The notes below the pieces were generated by a model. The model worked only from the letters and a program-made list of their open reading frames with translations, was not told where the DNA came from and did no database searches. A DNA stretch of 5,698 bases from an uncultured Clostridium sp. (lineage in GTDB: Bacteria; Bacillota_A; Clostridia; Lachnospirales; Lachnospiraceae), in contig CAMWKN010000140.1 of assembly GCA_947174825.1 (NCBI GenBank), positions 1-5,698 of the forward strand. The letters run 5' to 3'. This document shows, one piece after another, positions 1 through 5,575 of this stretch. Made by a program: the position numbers and the translations under genes. The stretch's first letter is position 1, and the number at the start of each line of letters is the position of its first letter.

Positions 1-321
1 GGCCTGGGCGGACCTTGGATAAACATAACCATCCTTCACCATAGGCAACACCCCATGTTCCTGAAACCATGCCATAAGCTGTTCCTCATCAAAGGCAGAA
101 ATCACCTTCCAGGCAAAACCATCTGTACGGCTGTGATAATATTCTTCCTTTTGTACCGTATTGGTAAAGTTACATCTTCCATTCCCGGTTGCTAACAATT
201 TTTTTCCAAGCCTGCCCAGTTTCTCCACCAACAGCACTCTCGCCCCCGCCTCGGCAGCAGTAATCGCAGCCATCATGCCGGATGCGCCGCCTCCCACCAC
301 CATCACTTCTATACTTTGCAT
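1..321 (-). CDS. FAD-dependent oxidoreductase, HI0933/BaiN-like family (N-terminal 107 residues, partial)
   Basis: The gene runs off the left edge. The visible 107 residues begin MQSIEVMVVGGGASGMMAAI, a Rossmann beta-alpha-beta fold with the GxGxxG-type dinucleotide motif at about residues 9-15. An acidic residue ends the second strand (LLVEK, about 30-34), where the FAD ribose is held. The signature LLATGNGRCNFTN (about 42-54) and YPRSAQA at the cut end are typical of the HI0933-like/aminoacetone oxidase-like flavoproteins, usually about 400 residues long. The in vivo substrate of most members is unknown. Databases often call them BaiN (a bile-acid reductase), which nothing here supports specifically. 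The start at 321 is chosen because GGAG (331-328) sits 6 bases upstream. An in-frame ATG at 333 overlaps that site and has no good site of its own. It lies 60 bases downstream of the BofC-like gene with no terminator between, so it is probably the third gene of one transcript. Confidence 0.9.
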   Translation of the reverse strand, partial: MQSIEVMVVGGGASGMMAAITAAEAGARVLLVEKLGRLGKKLLATGNGRCNFTNTVQKEEYYHSRTDGFAWKVISAFDEEQLMAWFQEHGVLPMVKDGYVYPRSAQA

Positions 322-381
322 GATAGTCTCCATTCCCGACACATTTTTCTTACTAATCCACATGCATTTTCAAAACCAAAG

Positions 382-1056
382 CTAGGAAGAATAATTTTCC
401 AGAATGCCAAAAAGTGCATTCTCATCTTCTACTTCAATCCCCTGTTTCAATGCTGCCTGTTCCTCCGCCGACAAATTATCTGTTAAAATGCCTGTGTATT
501 CATATACCGTCTTCTTATCTCCATAATATACCACGACTTCTCCATCCACCGCAATAAGATAAAAGCGGAATTTAATCTTGGAGCTGTCATATACCTTGTG
601 TACCACCAGCCGCTCCGTGGAAAAATTTGTCACACCAGCACTCTGTAATCCATTCAAGAACTCCTCCACCGGAAGATTATTCATATATTTCTTGAAATAC
701 TCGTCCGTCTGCTCTCGGTCATATCCCACCAATTCCTCCGGTAGAATTAAATATTCCGTCGTCGTCTGATCCTTGACCACATCATAGTTTTCCAACTGAT
801 ACACTGTGTCAACCCCCAGTTTTACCTGGGTATTGTCCACTGCAACTTCTTCTTCCTGTTTCTCAGACTGCTCCCACTGTTCTTCCACCTGCTTGGTAAC
901 CTGATATTCCATTTCTTCTGCCAGTTCCTGTTTATAGGATTTCTGCTGTTTACTAAACTGCTTGATAGCAGAATGATAACAGATATAGTTGGCAACTACC
1001 ACCAAAGTCAGCATGCCAAATACACTACAACAATATAGAAACACTTTATTCTTCAT
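382..1056 (-). CDS. Single-pass membrane protein with BofC-like extracytoplasmic domain
   Basis: A 224-residue protein with a short basic N-terminus and one hydrophobic segment (about residues 5-27), which fits an N-in/C-out signal anchor. Next comes a Lys/Glu/Gln-rich stretch (about 30-70) likely to be helical or coiled coil, then a folded domain from about 80 to the end. The C-terminal part has alternating strands (FRFYLIAVDGEVVVYYGD, then VYEYTGI) and ends in an acidic helix, resembling the BofC C-terminal-like domain found in Firmicutes. In Bacillus subtilis BofC restrains the SpoIVB protease during sporulation. That role is not transferred here, because the match is by general pattern and many such proteins occur in Lachnospiraceae without known function. 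An AGGAGG (1071-1066) lies 9 bases before the ATG, which supports the start. The gene follows the MutS-like gene by 64 bases and precedes the flavoprotein by 60. An inverted repeat frames its ribosome binding site. An uncharacterised envelope protein is the safe reading. Confidence 0.8.
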   Translation of the reverse strand: MKNKVFLYCCSVFGMLTLVVVANYICYHSAIKQFSKQQKSYKQELAEEMEYQVTKQVEEQWEQSEKQEEEVAVDNTQVKLGVDTVYQLENYDVVKDQTTTEYLILPEELVGYDREQTDEYFKKYMNNLPVEEFLNGLQSAGVTNFSTERLVVHKVYDSSKIKFRFYLIAVDGEVVVYYGDKKTVYEYTGILTDNLSAEEQAALKQGIEVEDENALFGILENYSS

Positions 1057-1102
1057 TTACCGCTTCCTCCTTCTTCTTCCTAGTTTTTACCAGAAGCGGT
1101 AA
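1057..1102 (-). promoter_or_regulatory. Perfect 10-bp inverted repeat enclosing the ribosome binding site of the BofC-like gene
   Basis: The arms TTACCGCTTC (1057-1066) and GAAGCGGTAA (1093-1102) are exact reverse complements separated by 26 bases. In the minus-strand transcript the second arm ends directly against the ATG at 1056. The AGGAGG site (1071-1066) lies almost wholly in the loop, with its last base in the stem. The hairpin would therefore shorten the effective distance between Shine-Dalgarno and start, or modulate initiation. No T-tract follows, so it does not look like a terminator. The symmetry is seen directly; a role in translation, RNA processing or protein binding is inferred. 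Confidence 0.5.
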
Positions 1103-1120
1103 GTTTATACAAAGAGTTCC

Positions 1121-2803
1121 CTACTGCCATTTGCCAGTTTCCAGAAAATGCTGCACCATATCCTCTGCGGCATCAATCACCGTCCTGTCATATCCCAACA
1201 TCTGCAACAGTTTAATGGCGTTCCGGGAATTGGTTCTGCCTGTATGCAAGCGGTAATCAAAGGAAACATCCTCTTCCGTGATCTGTTCCTCAAAATGATA
1301 ATTGGCATATTCCTTCTCCAGCAAATAAGTTAATTCAATATCATGGGTTGCCGCAAAACACAGATTTCCCTGATTTGCCAACACTTGTAGAATCTGACTG
1401 GAAGAGGCAATCCGTTCTACGGTATTCGTCCCCCGCAAAACCTCATCAATGAAACACAATACTGGAAGTGAGGAATTCTGACTGTAATCCAAGATTCGTT
1501 TCAGGGATTTGATTTCCACCATGTAATAGCTTTCCTGTTCCATAATATTGTCCCTGAGAGCCATGGAAGAAGCAATATGAAACATGCTGGAACGGTAACT
1601 CTGTGCCAATGCAGTATGAATGGTCTGTGCCATAACCGCATTAATGGCAACTGTCTTGAGAAAAGTAGATTTGCCGGATGCATTGGAGCCGGTCAGTAAT
1701 ACACTTTTATTTGTATTCAGAGAATTGGTAACGCCCTCTGGTAACAGAGGATGTCTGATCTGCTCTGTCTCCAATAGAATCTTTTCATCTGCCACAAATT
1801 CCGGCACACAAAACTGATCCCGTTCCATGCTGCGATAAGATGCCACTGATAACATGGAATCCATATAGCCAATGATTTCATACATCCGAAACATTTCTTT
1901 TTGATGTTTCTGAATCTCCATGCGCATGGTACAAATTTTTATCAAATCCACATGAAATAACATACGAACATAATCCATCAGGGAATCCAGCAAATCCCCT
2001 CCCATCCGTCTGCCGCCTGCAACCAGACTACTGCTACGGCAAAATTTCCGGAAACATTTGGTCAGTTCTAACAATTCTTGCTGGTATTTTTCCAGTCCAA
2101 CAATACGGACAGACGCCACATTTTCACACTGTCCCACAATACGGACAACAAAAGAAAAAAGACGAATACAGGGATCCAGTTCTGCCTTATCATGATAATA
2201 AGAGATGATGTTACAAGCCAACAGGATTACTCCCAGCAGAACCATAACTTCCGGCCAGATCAGGCACAAAGGAATGATAGCTAACATAGCGATACATGCC
2301 AGAATATGCTGAAAAAGTTTCCCCTTCGGCAGATTATGAACCCTCTGCAGATTCTGATATACTGACATCTTCATTAATTTACCAATGGCTGCTAATGCCT
2401 TTTGTAAACGCAAAGATTCTTCCGGCTTGTCCAGAAAACATTGTATCAGTCTTTCCCGTTCCTCCATCTCCTCCATATCTGTAATAGGTTTCCTAAGCAG
2501 TGCATACAGATATTCTTCACCAATACTGGTCCGGGTATGATTCAAAACTGGATAAACCTGATCCATATTCAGATCATTCCAAGTAATATCATCAATATCT
2601 CCTTCTTCCCGGTTTGCCTCATAATAAGCGGCAATTGCTTCCATCTGTTCCTGGTTGTAATCACGGTCTGCCGGCACTCCCCATGTTCTTTTCAAATATC
2701 GTTCCAAACGTCTTTGATCTCTTTTGTGGTCATAAATCATCTTTACCACAACTAATGCTAATAGAATAACACAGACCAATATAATTTTTAGTGTCAGATC
2801 CAT
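1121..2803 (-). CDS. Membrane-anchored MutS-family ATPase (MutS-related protein)
   Basis: About 560 residues, far shorter than MutS1 (about 850) or MutS2 (about 780). Numbering is from the ATG at 2803. There is one N-terminal hydrophobic segment (about 5-24) and a hydrophobic hairpin (about 164-202) suggesting two more membrane passes. Helical core/clamp-like sequence fills the region up to about 330. The MutS ATPase domain follows: an RHPLLP motif (about 350-356), Walker A GSNASGKST (372-380), the MutS-type ESYYMVEIKSLKRIL (about 424-438), Walker B LCFIDEVLRGT (449-459, with D453 and E454) and the switch ATHD (485-488). The mismatch-binding domain with its Phe-x-Glu motif and a MutS2-type Smr nuclease domain are both absent, so ordinary mismatch repair is unlikely and the function is unknown. 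The start at 2803 is preferred: GGAG (2813-2810) lies 6 bases upstream, whereas the in-frame ATG at 2815 overlaps that site and lacks one. It is the first gene of the left cluster, downstream of a strong terminator and two promoter candidates. Confidence 0.9.
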   Translation of the reverse strand: MDLTLKIILVCVILLALVVVKMIYDHKRDQRRLERYLKRTWGVPADRDYNQEQMEAIAAYYEANREEGDIDDITWNDLNMDQVYPVLNHTRTSIGEEYLYALLRKPITDMEEMEERERLIQCFLDKPEESLRLQKALAAIGKLMKMSVYQNLQRVHNLPKGKLFQHILACIAMLAIIPLCLIWPEVMVLLGVILLACNIISYYHDKAELDPCIRLFSFVVRIVGQCENVASVRIVGLEKYQQELLELTKCFRKFCRSSSLVAGGRRMGGDLLDSLMDYVRMLFHVDLIKICTMRMEIQKHQKEMFRMYEIIGYMDSMLSVASYRSMERDQFCVPEFVADEKILLETEQIRHPLLPEGVTNSLNTNKSVLLTGSNASGKSTFLKTVAINAVMAQTIHTALAQSYRSSMFHIASSMALRDNIMEQESYYMVEIKSLKRILDYSQNSSLPVLCFIDEVLRGTNTVERIASSSQILQVLANQGNLCFAATHDIELTYLLEKEYANYHFEEQITEEDVSFDYRLHTGRTNSRNAIKLLQMLGYDRTVIDAAEDMVQHFLETGKWQ

Positions 2804-2828
2804 CCCTCTCTCCATTCTTTCTAGTAAA

Positions 2829-2842
2829 TTTCGCTTGCGAAA
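2829..2842. repeat. Short inverted repeat in the leader of the MutS-like gene
   Basis: TTTCGC-TT-GCGAAA is symmetric over six base pairs per arm. It lies 26 bases before the preferred start and about 15 bases before its Shine-Dalgarno. As RNA it could fold into a five-pair stem with a four-base loop; as DNA it could be an operator downstream of the promoters. It does not match the known Bacillus or clostridial LexA box (GAAC-N4-GTTC type). Function unknown. Confidence 0.4.
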
Positions 2843-2852
2843 CTCTTTGTTC

Positions 2853-2881
2853 TCTATACTCTACTGGTAGTTACTTAACAA
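2853..2881 (-). promoter_or_regulatory. Candidate second sigma-A promoter for the MutS-like gene
   Basis: On the minus strand TTGTTA (2881-2876, 4 of 6 to consensus) and TATAGA (2858-2853, 4 of 6) are separated by exactly 17 bases. This is weaker than the upstream extended -10 candidate, and the two could act in tandem. The spacing is good but the hexamers are only moderate. Confidence 0.35.
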
Positions 2882-2900
2882 ACTTTGTCTTTGCGAGAAT

Positions 2901-2909
2901 AATATAGCA
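2901..2909 (-). promoter_or_regulatory. Extended -10 sigma-A promoter for the MutS-like cluster
   Basis: The minus strand reads TGCTATATT (2909-2901): an extended -10 TG one base before TATATT (5 of 6 to TATAAT). A clear -35 is missing, since the bases at that distance are the T-tract of the upstream terminator and TGTACT. Extended -10 promoters can work without a good -35. Transcription would start near 2894, giving a leader of about 90 bases. Its position directly behind a strong terminator suits an independent transcription start for the cluster. Confidence 0.5.
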
Positions 2910-2918
2910 TACTCCCCT

Positions 2919-2953
2919 AAAAAAGTACAGGCGGTCTCCCTAAGAAGACCGCC
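2919..2953 (-). terminator. Rho-independent terminator of the NlpC/P60 gene
   Basis: On the minus strand an eight-pair GC-rich stem (GGCGGTCT / AGACCGCC, 2953-2930) extends inward by one G-U wobble and one G-C pair to a four-base TTAG loop. A run of six T (2924-2919) follows five bases after the stem. It begins 50 bases after the stop codon at 3003 and ends transcription before the MutS-like cluster. On the plus strand no T-run follows closely, so it is one-directional. Confidence 0.93.
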
Positions 2954-3002
2954 CAATCCATTATATTTTTCCTTCATCCGCAGAAACACATTCCTGCACT
3001 AT

Positions 3003-4334
3003 TTACATTACTCGTCCAATCTTAATAGGCTTCCGATAATAGGCACTGGAAATCTTGATACCATCCCGATGGTTGCTGGCATGAATAATCTGTCCATTAC
3101 CAATGTACAATGCGACATGGCTTACGGATCCACTTCCATAGAAGAACAGGTCACCCACTCGCTCATTTCCCGGTGAAACAGTTCGGGTAGCAGCTGCCTG
3201 TGCACCAGAGGTACGCGGCAGGGAATATCCAAAGTGTCGATATACTCCCATGGTAAATCCAGAACAGTCTGTTCCGTTGGTTAAACTAGTACCACCATAT
3301 ACGTAACGATTTCCCAGGAACTGCATCGCATATGCTACGATAGAAGAGGCCCCAGAAGAAGAATCTGAAGATCCATCGGATCCAGACTGCTCCTGTTTAA
3401 TGGTTACGGCACGATTTAGATTATTAGTAAATTCCACAAAATCTTTGGAAATAAATGCCTTTTCATTATCAATGGAGATCAAGGACCAATTCCCCAGATC
3501 TGCATAGATAGAATTCATATCCAATCCCTTTAACTGGGATTTTTTCACATTTTTAGCAATATACTGATCCAGCCATTTCTGGTTCAGGTTCTCTTTCGCT
3601 ACCCGGTATTCCTCATCTGCAGAAATTTGATCGTACACATTAGCATCAATAGACGGCAGATAACGTACATTCAAAGTCTCTGTAGTAACAGTAACCCGGC
3701 GGGTAGCCACCTCTTTTGCCTTTGCTTCTGCCTTTTTGTCCGTAATCAGGTACTCTGCTTTCACATAACCCCGTACCTTACCAGACACAATCTTTGCCCA
3801 GCCATTTTTAATAGAATATACATTACATCCGGAATTATTGGTCATTTTACCAACAATTTCCGAATCCTCACTTGGCTTTTTACGAACATTTAAATAATTT
3901 TTGACCTGTACCACACCCAGACGATCATAGACCAGATTTAATTTGAATTCTGGTGCTTTTGTTGCCGCCGGCGTCTGTTTTTTATCTGCCTGTAAGGCAG
4001 TTTTGCCAGCAGCATTCGTATCTGCTGCATTACTATCTATTGCCCCTGCAGCGGCAGGCTGTACAGCATTCGTATCCTCTACAGTCTGTGCCATTTCACT
4101 CTGAGAAACAGTTTCTACCGCTGTCGTATCTTCATTTACATTATTCTCTGCTTCTCCCGTGAACTCCGGTATTTTATTATCACAAAACTCATTAAATGCC
4201 ACCACTACACCAGCAATGGGTTCTTCATTTAATGCTGCGCTATTTCCCTGACTGGAAGTAGCATGTCCCAAGGCAACTACCACAGCAGATGCCAATGCAA
4301 ACCCTGCTAATGTCAAAACTTTTCCTTTGTCCAT
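3003..4334 (-). CDS. Exported SH3b-NlpC/P60 (C40) peptidoglycan endopeptidase
   Basis: About 443 residues from the ATG at 4334. The order is: a hydrophobic export segment (about 6-24); a 100-residue low-complexity stretch rich in Ala, Asn, Thr and Glu; a first bacterial SH3 domain with NYLNVRKKPSEDSEIVG (about 139-200); a second SH3-like domain with ETLNVRYLPS (about 212-303) interrupted by about 33 extra residues; a Gly/Ser linker (about 317-330); and the C-terminal NlpC/P60 domain. The catalytic residues are intact: Cys357 in TDCSGF, His406 in SHVALYIG and His418 in IIHASN. NlpC/P60 enzymes typically cut gamma-D-Glu-diamino acid or nearby bonds in peptidoglycan stem peptides, while SH3b domains hold the enzyme on the wall. 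The start at 4334 is chosen because GGAG (4344-4341) sits 6 bases upstream, while the in-frame ATG at 4346 overlaps that site. It has its own strong promoter, possible WalR boxes and a terminator, so it is largely a single-gene unit. Read-through from the protease gene is possible. Confidence 0.95.
   Translation of the reverse strand: MDKGKVLTLAGFALASAVVVALGHATSSQGNSAALNEEPIAGVVVAFNEFCDNKIPEFTGEAENNVNEDTTAVETVSQSEMAQTVEDTNAVQPAAAGAIDSNAADTNAAGKTALQADKKQTPAATKAPEFKLNLVYDRLGVVQVKNYLNVRKKPSEDSEIVGKMTNNSGCNVYSIKNGWAKIVSGKVRGYVKAEYLITDKKAEAKAKEVATRRVTVTTETLNVRYLPSIDANVYDQISADEEYRVAKENLNQKWLDQYIAKNVKKSQLKGLDMNSIYADLGNWSLISIDNEKAFISKDFVEFTNNLNRAVTIKQEQSGSDGSSDSSSGASSIVAYAMQFLGNRYVYGGTSLTNGTDCSGFTMGVYRHFGYSLPRTSGAQAAATRTVSPGNERVGDLFFYGSGSVSHVALYIGNGQIIHASNHRDGIKISSAYYRKPIKIGRVM
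4010..4076. repeat. Short repeats encoding D(T/S)NA units in the linker of the NlpC/P60 protein
   Basis: CAGCATTCGTATC occurs exactly at 4010-4022 and 4064-4076, 54 bases apart and in frame. A degenerate copy lies directly after the first. They encode DTNAA, DSNAA and DTNAV in the disordered linker between the export segment and the first SH3 domain. This looks like slippage-type growth of a wall-spanning spacer and could vary between strains. Confidence 0.55.
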
Positions 4335-4409
4335 GTTCTTCTCCATTCCGCCATATTACGGCATCTTCATTCGCAAGTTTTCTCGTATTATTCTTCCCCA
4401 TGCAGCCCC

Positions 4410-4438
4410 ATTTTAATATCTGCTTTTTATTCTTTACA
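4410..4438 (-). promoter_or_regulatory. Possible second promoter of the NlpC/P60 gene, overlapping the third TGTWAH box
   Basis: The minus strand has TAAAAT (4415-4410, 5 of 6 to the -10 consensus) exactly 17 bases after TGTAAA (4438-4433, only 3 of 6 to the -35 consensus). The poor -35 coincides with the third TGTWAH half-site. That is the layout expected of a promoter needing an OmpR-family activator bound at or next to -35. Weak alone and offered as an alternative reading of the site. Confidence 0.3.
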
Positions 4439-4460
4439 GAATTATTACAAAGTTATTACA
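4433..4460 (-). promoter_or_regulatory. Three tandem TGTWAH half-sites, WalR-like operator
   Basis: On the minus strand TGTAAT (4460-4455), TGTAAT (4449-4444) and TGTAAA (4438-4433) are each separated by exactly 5 bases, giving 11-base periodicity. The first two lie in a perfect 11-base tandem repeat (CTTTGTAATAA). The established WalR (YycF) recognition motif is TGTWAH-N5-TGTWAH, and both successive pairs match it fully. WalR controls peptidoglycan hydrolase genes, which fits the gene downstream. The array begins at the predicted start point of the strong promoter, which would suggest repression there, or activation of a second promoter at 4410-4438. PhoP-type boxes (TTHACA on the opposite strand) are similar; one of the three units fits that form. 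Confidence 0.6.
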
Positions 4461-4463
4461 AAG

Positions 4464-4492
4464 AGAATAGCACCTTTATCGTAATTTGTCAA
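4464..4492 (-). promoter_or_regulatory. Strong sigma-A promoter of the NlpC/P60 gene
   Basis: The minus strand carries a perfect -35 TTGACA (4492-4487), a 17-base spacer ending in TGC, and TATTCT (4469-4464, 4 of 6), so the -10 is also extended by TG. The expected start is near 4457, giving a leader of about 120 bases before the ATG at 4334. In that leader I see the TGTWAH array and no riboswitch-like or terminator structure. The stretch from here to the protease stop at 4592 is AT-rich and shows no clear terminator. Confidence 0.85.
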
Positions 4493-4591
4493 ACAAAACC
4501 TTGTATTTTCTTAATTTTTCTAAATTTCACCAACAGGAAAATCTTTCTATCTATTTCGACCACAAAATTAGAAAATCACTCCTAAATCATT

Positions 4592-5398
4592 TTATGAAAA
4601 GATTTCTGATTCCTCACAAAATGCAGAGATGGATTTCTGTATCTGGTCACAAGGTATCATAGCTCCATATCGAAACCTTCCAAAAACATCCGTTCCACCA
4701 CCAATATTCATACCAATAATCTGCATATTCGTATCAAAAACAGCCCCTCCACTGTTTCCATATGTAACATAGGCACTATGTTTCATAACCTTATTTTCTC
4801 TGTATTCATCGTTTGCCGCAAAATTAATCAGTTTGTCCGAAAGGATTTTTCCATAGGTAACTGTAAAAAAATCACCTTCCTGTGTACCAACTGTCACAAT
4901 ACGATCCTTTTTTGTCGGTACATCAGTGGATACAGAAGCTACATCCAGTTCCCGATCCGATTCAAAACGGATAATTGCCAAATCAGATTCCTCTGATACA
5001 TATTCGATATTCGCTCTAGGAAGACGACTATAATATTCCTCCACAGAACCATGCCCCGTACCAGAGTAATATTCCCGAAATGTTTCCGTGGATGCTGTCA
5101 AGACCAGGCAGCCATCCTGCTTTGCCACCACATGATATGCCGTTATGGCATAATAAATCCTATCCTGTCGTTCAAAGATGACTCCGCTGGCACCAGCACT
5201 ATATCCCGTCATTCCTTCCTCCTCTGTGACCGTAATTACTCCAATATTCGCTGAACTTACTTTTTTCAGTCCATTTTGTAACTCTGGATCCACTGCCGTC
5301 TTTGCCTTTTTTTCATAGAGGCTTGGATAAATCAAAACGAAACCGATACATATAATACAAATAATTACTGCTGTAACAGCTGCGATAATTTTCTTCAT
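4592..5398 (-). CDS. Membrane-anchored trypsin-like (HtrA-type protease domain) serine protease
   Basis: A 268-residue protein with a basic start and one hydrophobic segment (about 4-24), which fits a signal anchor placing the rest outside the membrane. The chymotrypsin-fold triad is complete: His89 in AITAYHVV, Asp139 in ESDLAIIRF and Ser216 in YGNSGGAVF. The strand after the serine (IIGMNIGGG) and the closing AMIPCDQI match the HtrA/DegP protease domain. No PDZ domain follows: the chain ends about 50 residues after the serine, whereas typical HtrA proteins run to 350-450 residues. A hydrophilic, Tyr-rich insertion (about 103-130) lies between His and Asp. The start is supported by GAGG (5407-5404) 5 bases upstream. 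It precedes the NlpC/P60 gene in the same direction with a 257-base gap and no evident terminator, and is divergent from the GH25 gene. A surface protein quality-control or regulatory processing role is plausible, but the substrate is unknown. Confidence 0.92.
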   Translation of the reverse strand: MKKIIAAVTAVIICIICIGFVLIYPSLYEKKAKTAVDPELQNGLKKVSSANIGVITVTEEEGMTGYSAGASGVIFERQDRIYYAITAYHVVAKQDGCLVLTASTETFREYYSGTGHGSVEEYYSRLPRANIEYVSEESDLAIIRFESDRELDVASVSTDVPTKKDRIVTVGTQEGDFFTVTYGKILSDKLINFAANDEYRENKVMKHSAYVTYGNSGGAVFDTNMQIIGMNIGGGTDVFGRFRYGAMIPCDQIQKSISAFCEESEIFS

Positions 5399-5433
5399 AA
5401 TTTCCTCGCCTTTCTAATAAAAAGATGCCCGTA

Positions 5434-5452
5434 TATAACAGTATGTATTATA
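5434..5452. repeat. AT-rich inverted repeat in the protease leader
   Basis: TATAA (5434-5438) and TTATA (5448-5452) flank a 9-base centre, between the predicted protease promoter and its start codon. The arms are short and AT-only, so chance occurrence is quite possible. It is listed because it lies in the shared control region of two divergent envelope genes. Confidence 0.2.
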
Positions 5453-5478
5453 AACCACTGGACTTATGTTTTTTATAA

Positions 5479-5507
5479 AGTATACCATGCCATACAAACA
5501 AAGTCTA
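5479..5507 (-). promoter_or_regulatory. Sigma-A promoter of the serine protease gene
   Basis: The minus strand has TAGACT (5507-5502, 4 of 6 to TTGACA), a 17-base spacer, and TATACT (5484-5479, 5 of 6 to TATAAT). Transcription would begin near 5472, giving a leader of about 75 bases. A partial palindrome overlaps the -10 and spacer and could be an operator. Confidence 0.65.
5480..5495. promoter_or_regulatory. Partial palindrome over the protease promoter, possible operator
   Basis: GTATACCATGCCATAC is symmetric at 6 of 8 base pairs (GTAT-N2-CATG-N2-ATAC). It covers most of the -10 and the adjoining spacer of the protease promoter, in the divergent region with the GH25 gene. A repressor bound here would block the protease promoter. 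No known regulator consensus is recognised. Confidence 0.3.
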
Positions 5508-5516
5508 TTCATCTGC

Positions 5517-5543
5517 ACCCTTTCCATAAGCTGGCATATCCTA
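5517..5543 (+). promoter_or_regulatory. Candidate promoter of the GH25 gene with a sigma-K-like pattern
   Basis: AC (5517-5518), 16 bases, then CATATCCTA (5535-5543) fits the Bacillus sigma-K consensus AC-N16/17-CATANNNTA. Sigma-E uses a very similar -10, but its ATA-type -35 is not evident. The start would lie near 5550, just before AGGAGG. The only sigma-A alternative (TTTCCA, 17 bases, TTTATA, 5521-5549) is poor. The motif is short and could be chance, but it raises the possibility of late-sporulation mother-cell expression of the lysozyme. Confidence 0.35.
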
Positions 5544-5575
5544 TTTATAGAAGAACAACAGGAGGAATAAGGAAT

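Noticed and set aside
1..321. Assignment of the flavoprotein as the bile-acid enzyme BaiN
   Set aside because: The family is widespread, the gene is cut off, and no other bile-acid genes are present; only the family-level call is supported.
2441..2755. Plus-strand open frame of 104 codons opposite the MutS-like gene
   Set aside because: It is wholly antisense to a gene with clear MutS motifs, has no convincing ribosome binding site, and its product has no recognisable domain. The other plus-strand frames at 161-385, 578-769, 2078-2284, 3627-3893, 3953-4162 and 4778-4996 are rejected on the same grounds.
2829..2842. LexA/SOS box for the MutS-like gene
   Set aside because: TTTCGC-TT-GCGAAA is symmetric but lacks the GAAC...GTTC core of Firmicute LexA sites, so SOS control is not supported.
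4349..4363. Hairpin just before the NlpC/P60 start (GCC...GGC)
   Set aside because: Only three Watson-Crick pairs plus a wobble with a small loop; too weak to call.
4388..4411. Seven-codon open frame in the leader of the NlpC/P60 gene (minus strand, MGLHGEE)
   Set aside because: There is no ribosome binding site before its ATG and no paired attenuator structure after it.
4334..4463. Riboswitch in the leader of the NlpC/P60 gene, such as a cyclic-di-AMP ydaO type that often precedes wall hydrolases
   Set aside because: The leader of about 120 bases is AT-rich and lacks conserved riboswitch blocks or an expression-platform terminator.
4500..4591. Terminator after the serine protease gene
   Set aside because: The stretch is AT-rich with short weak complementarities but has no GC-rich stem followed by a T-run, so read-through into the NlpC/P60 gene remains possible.
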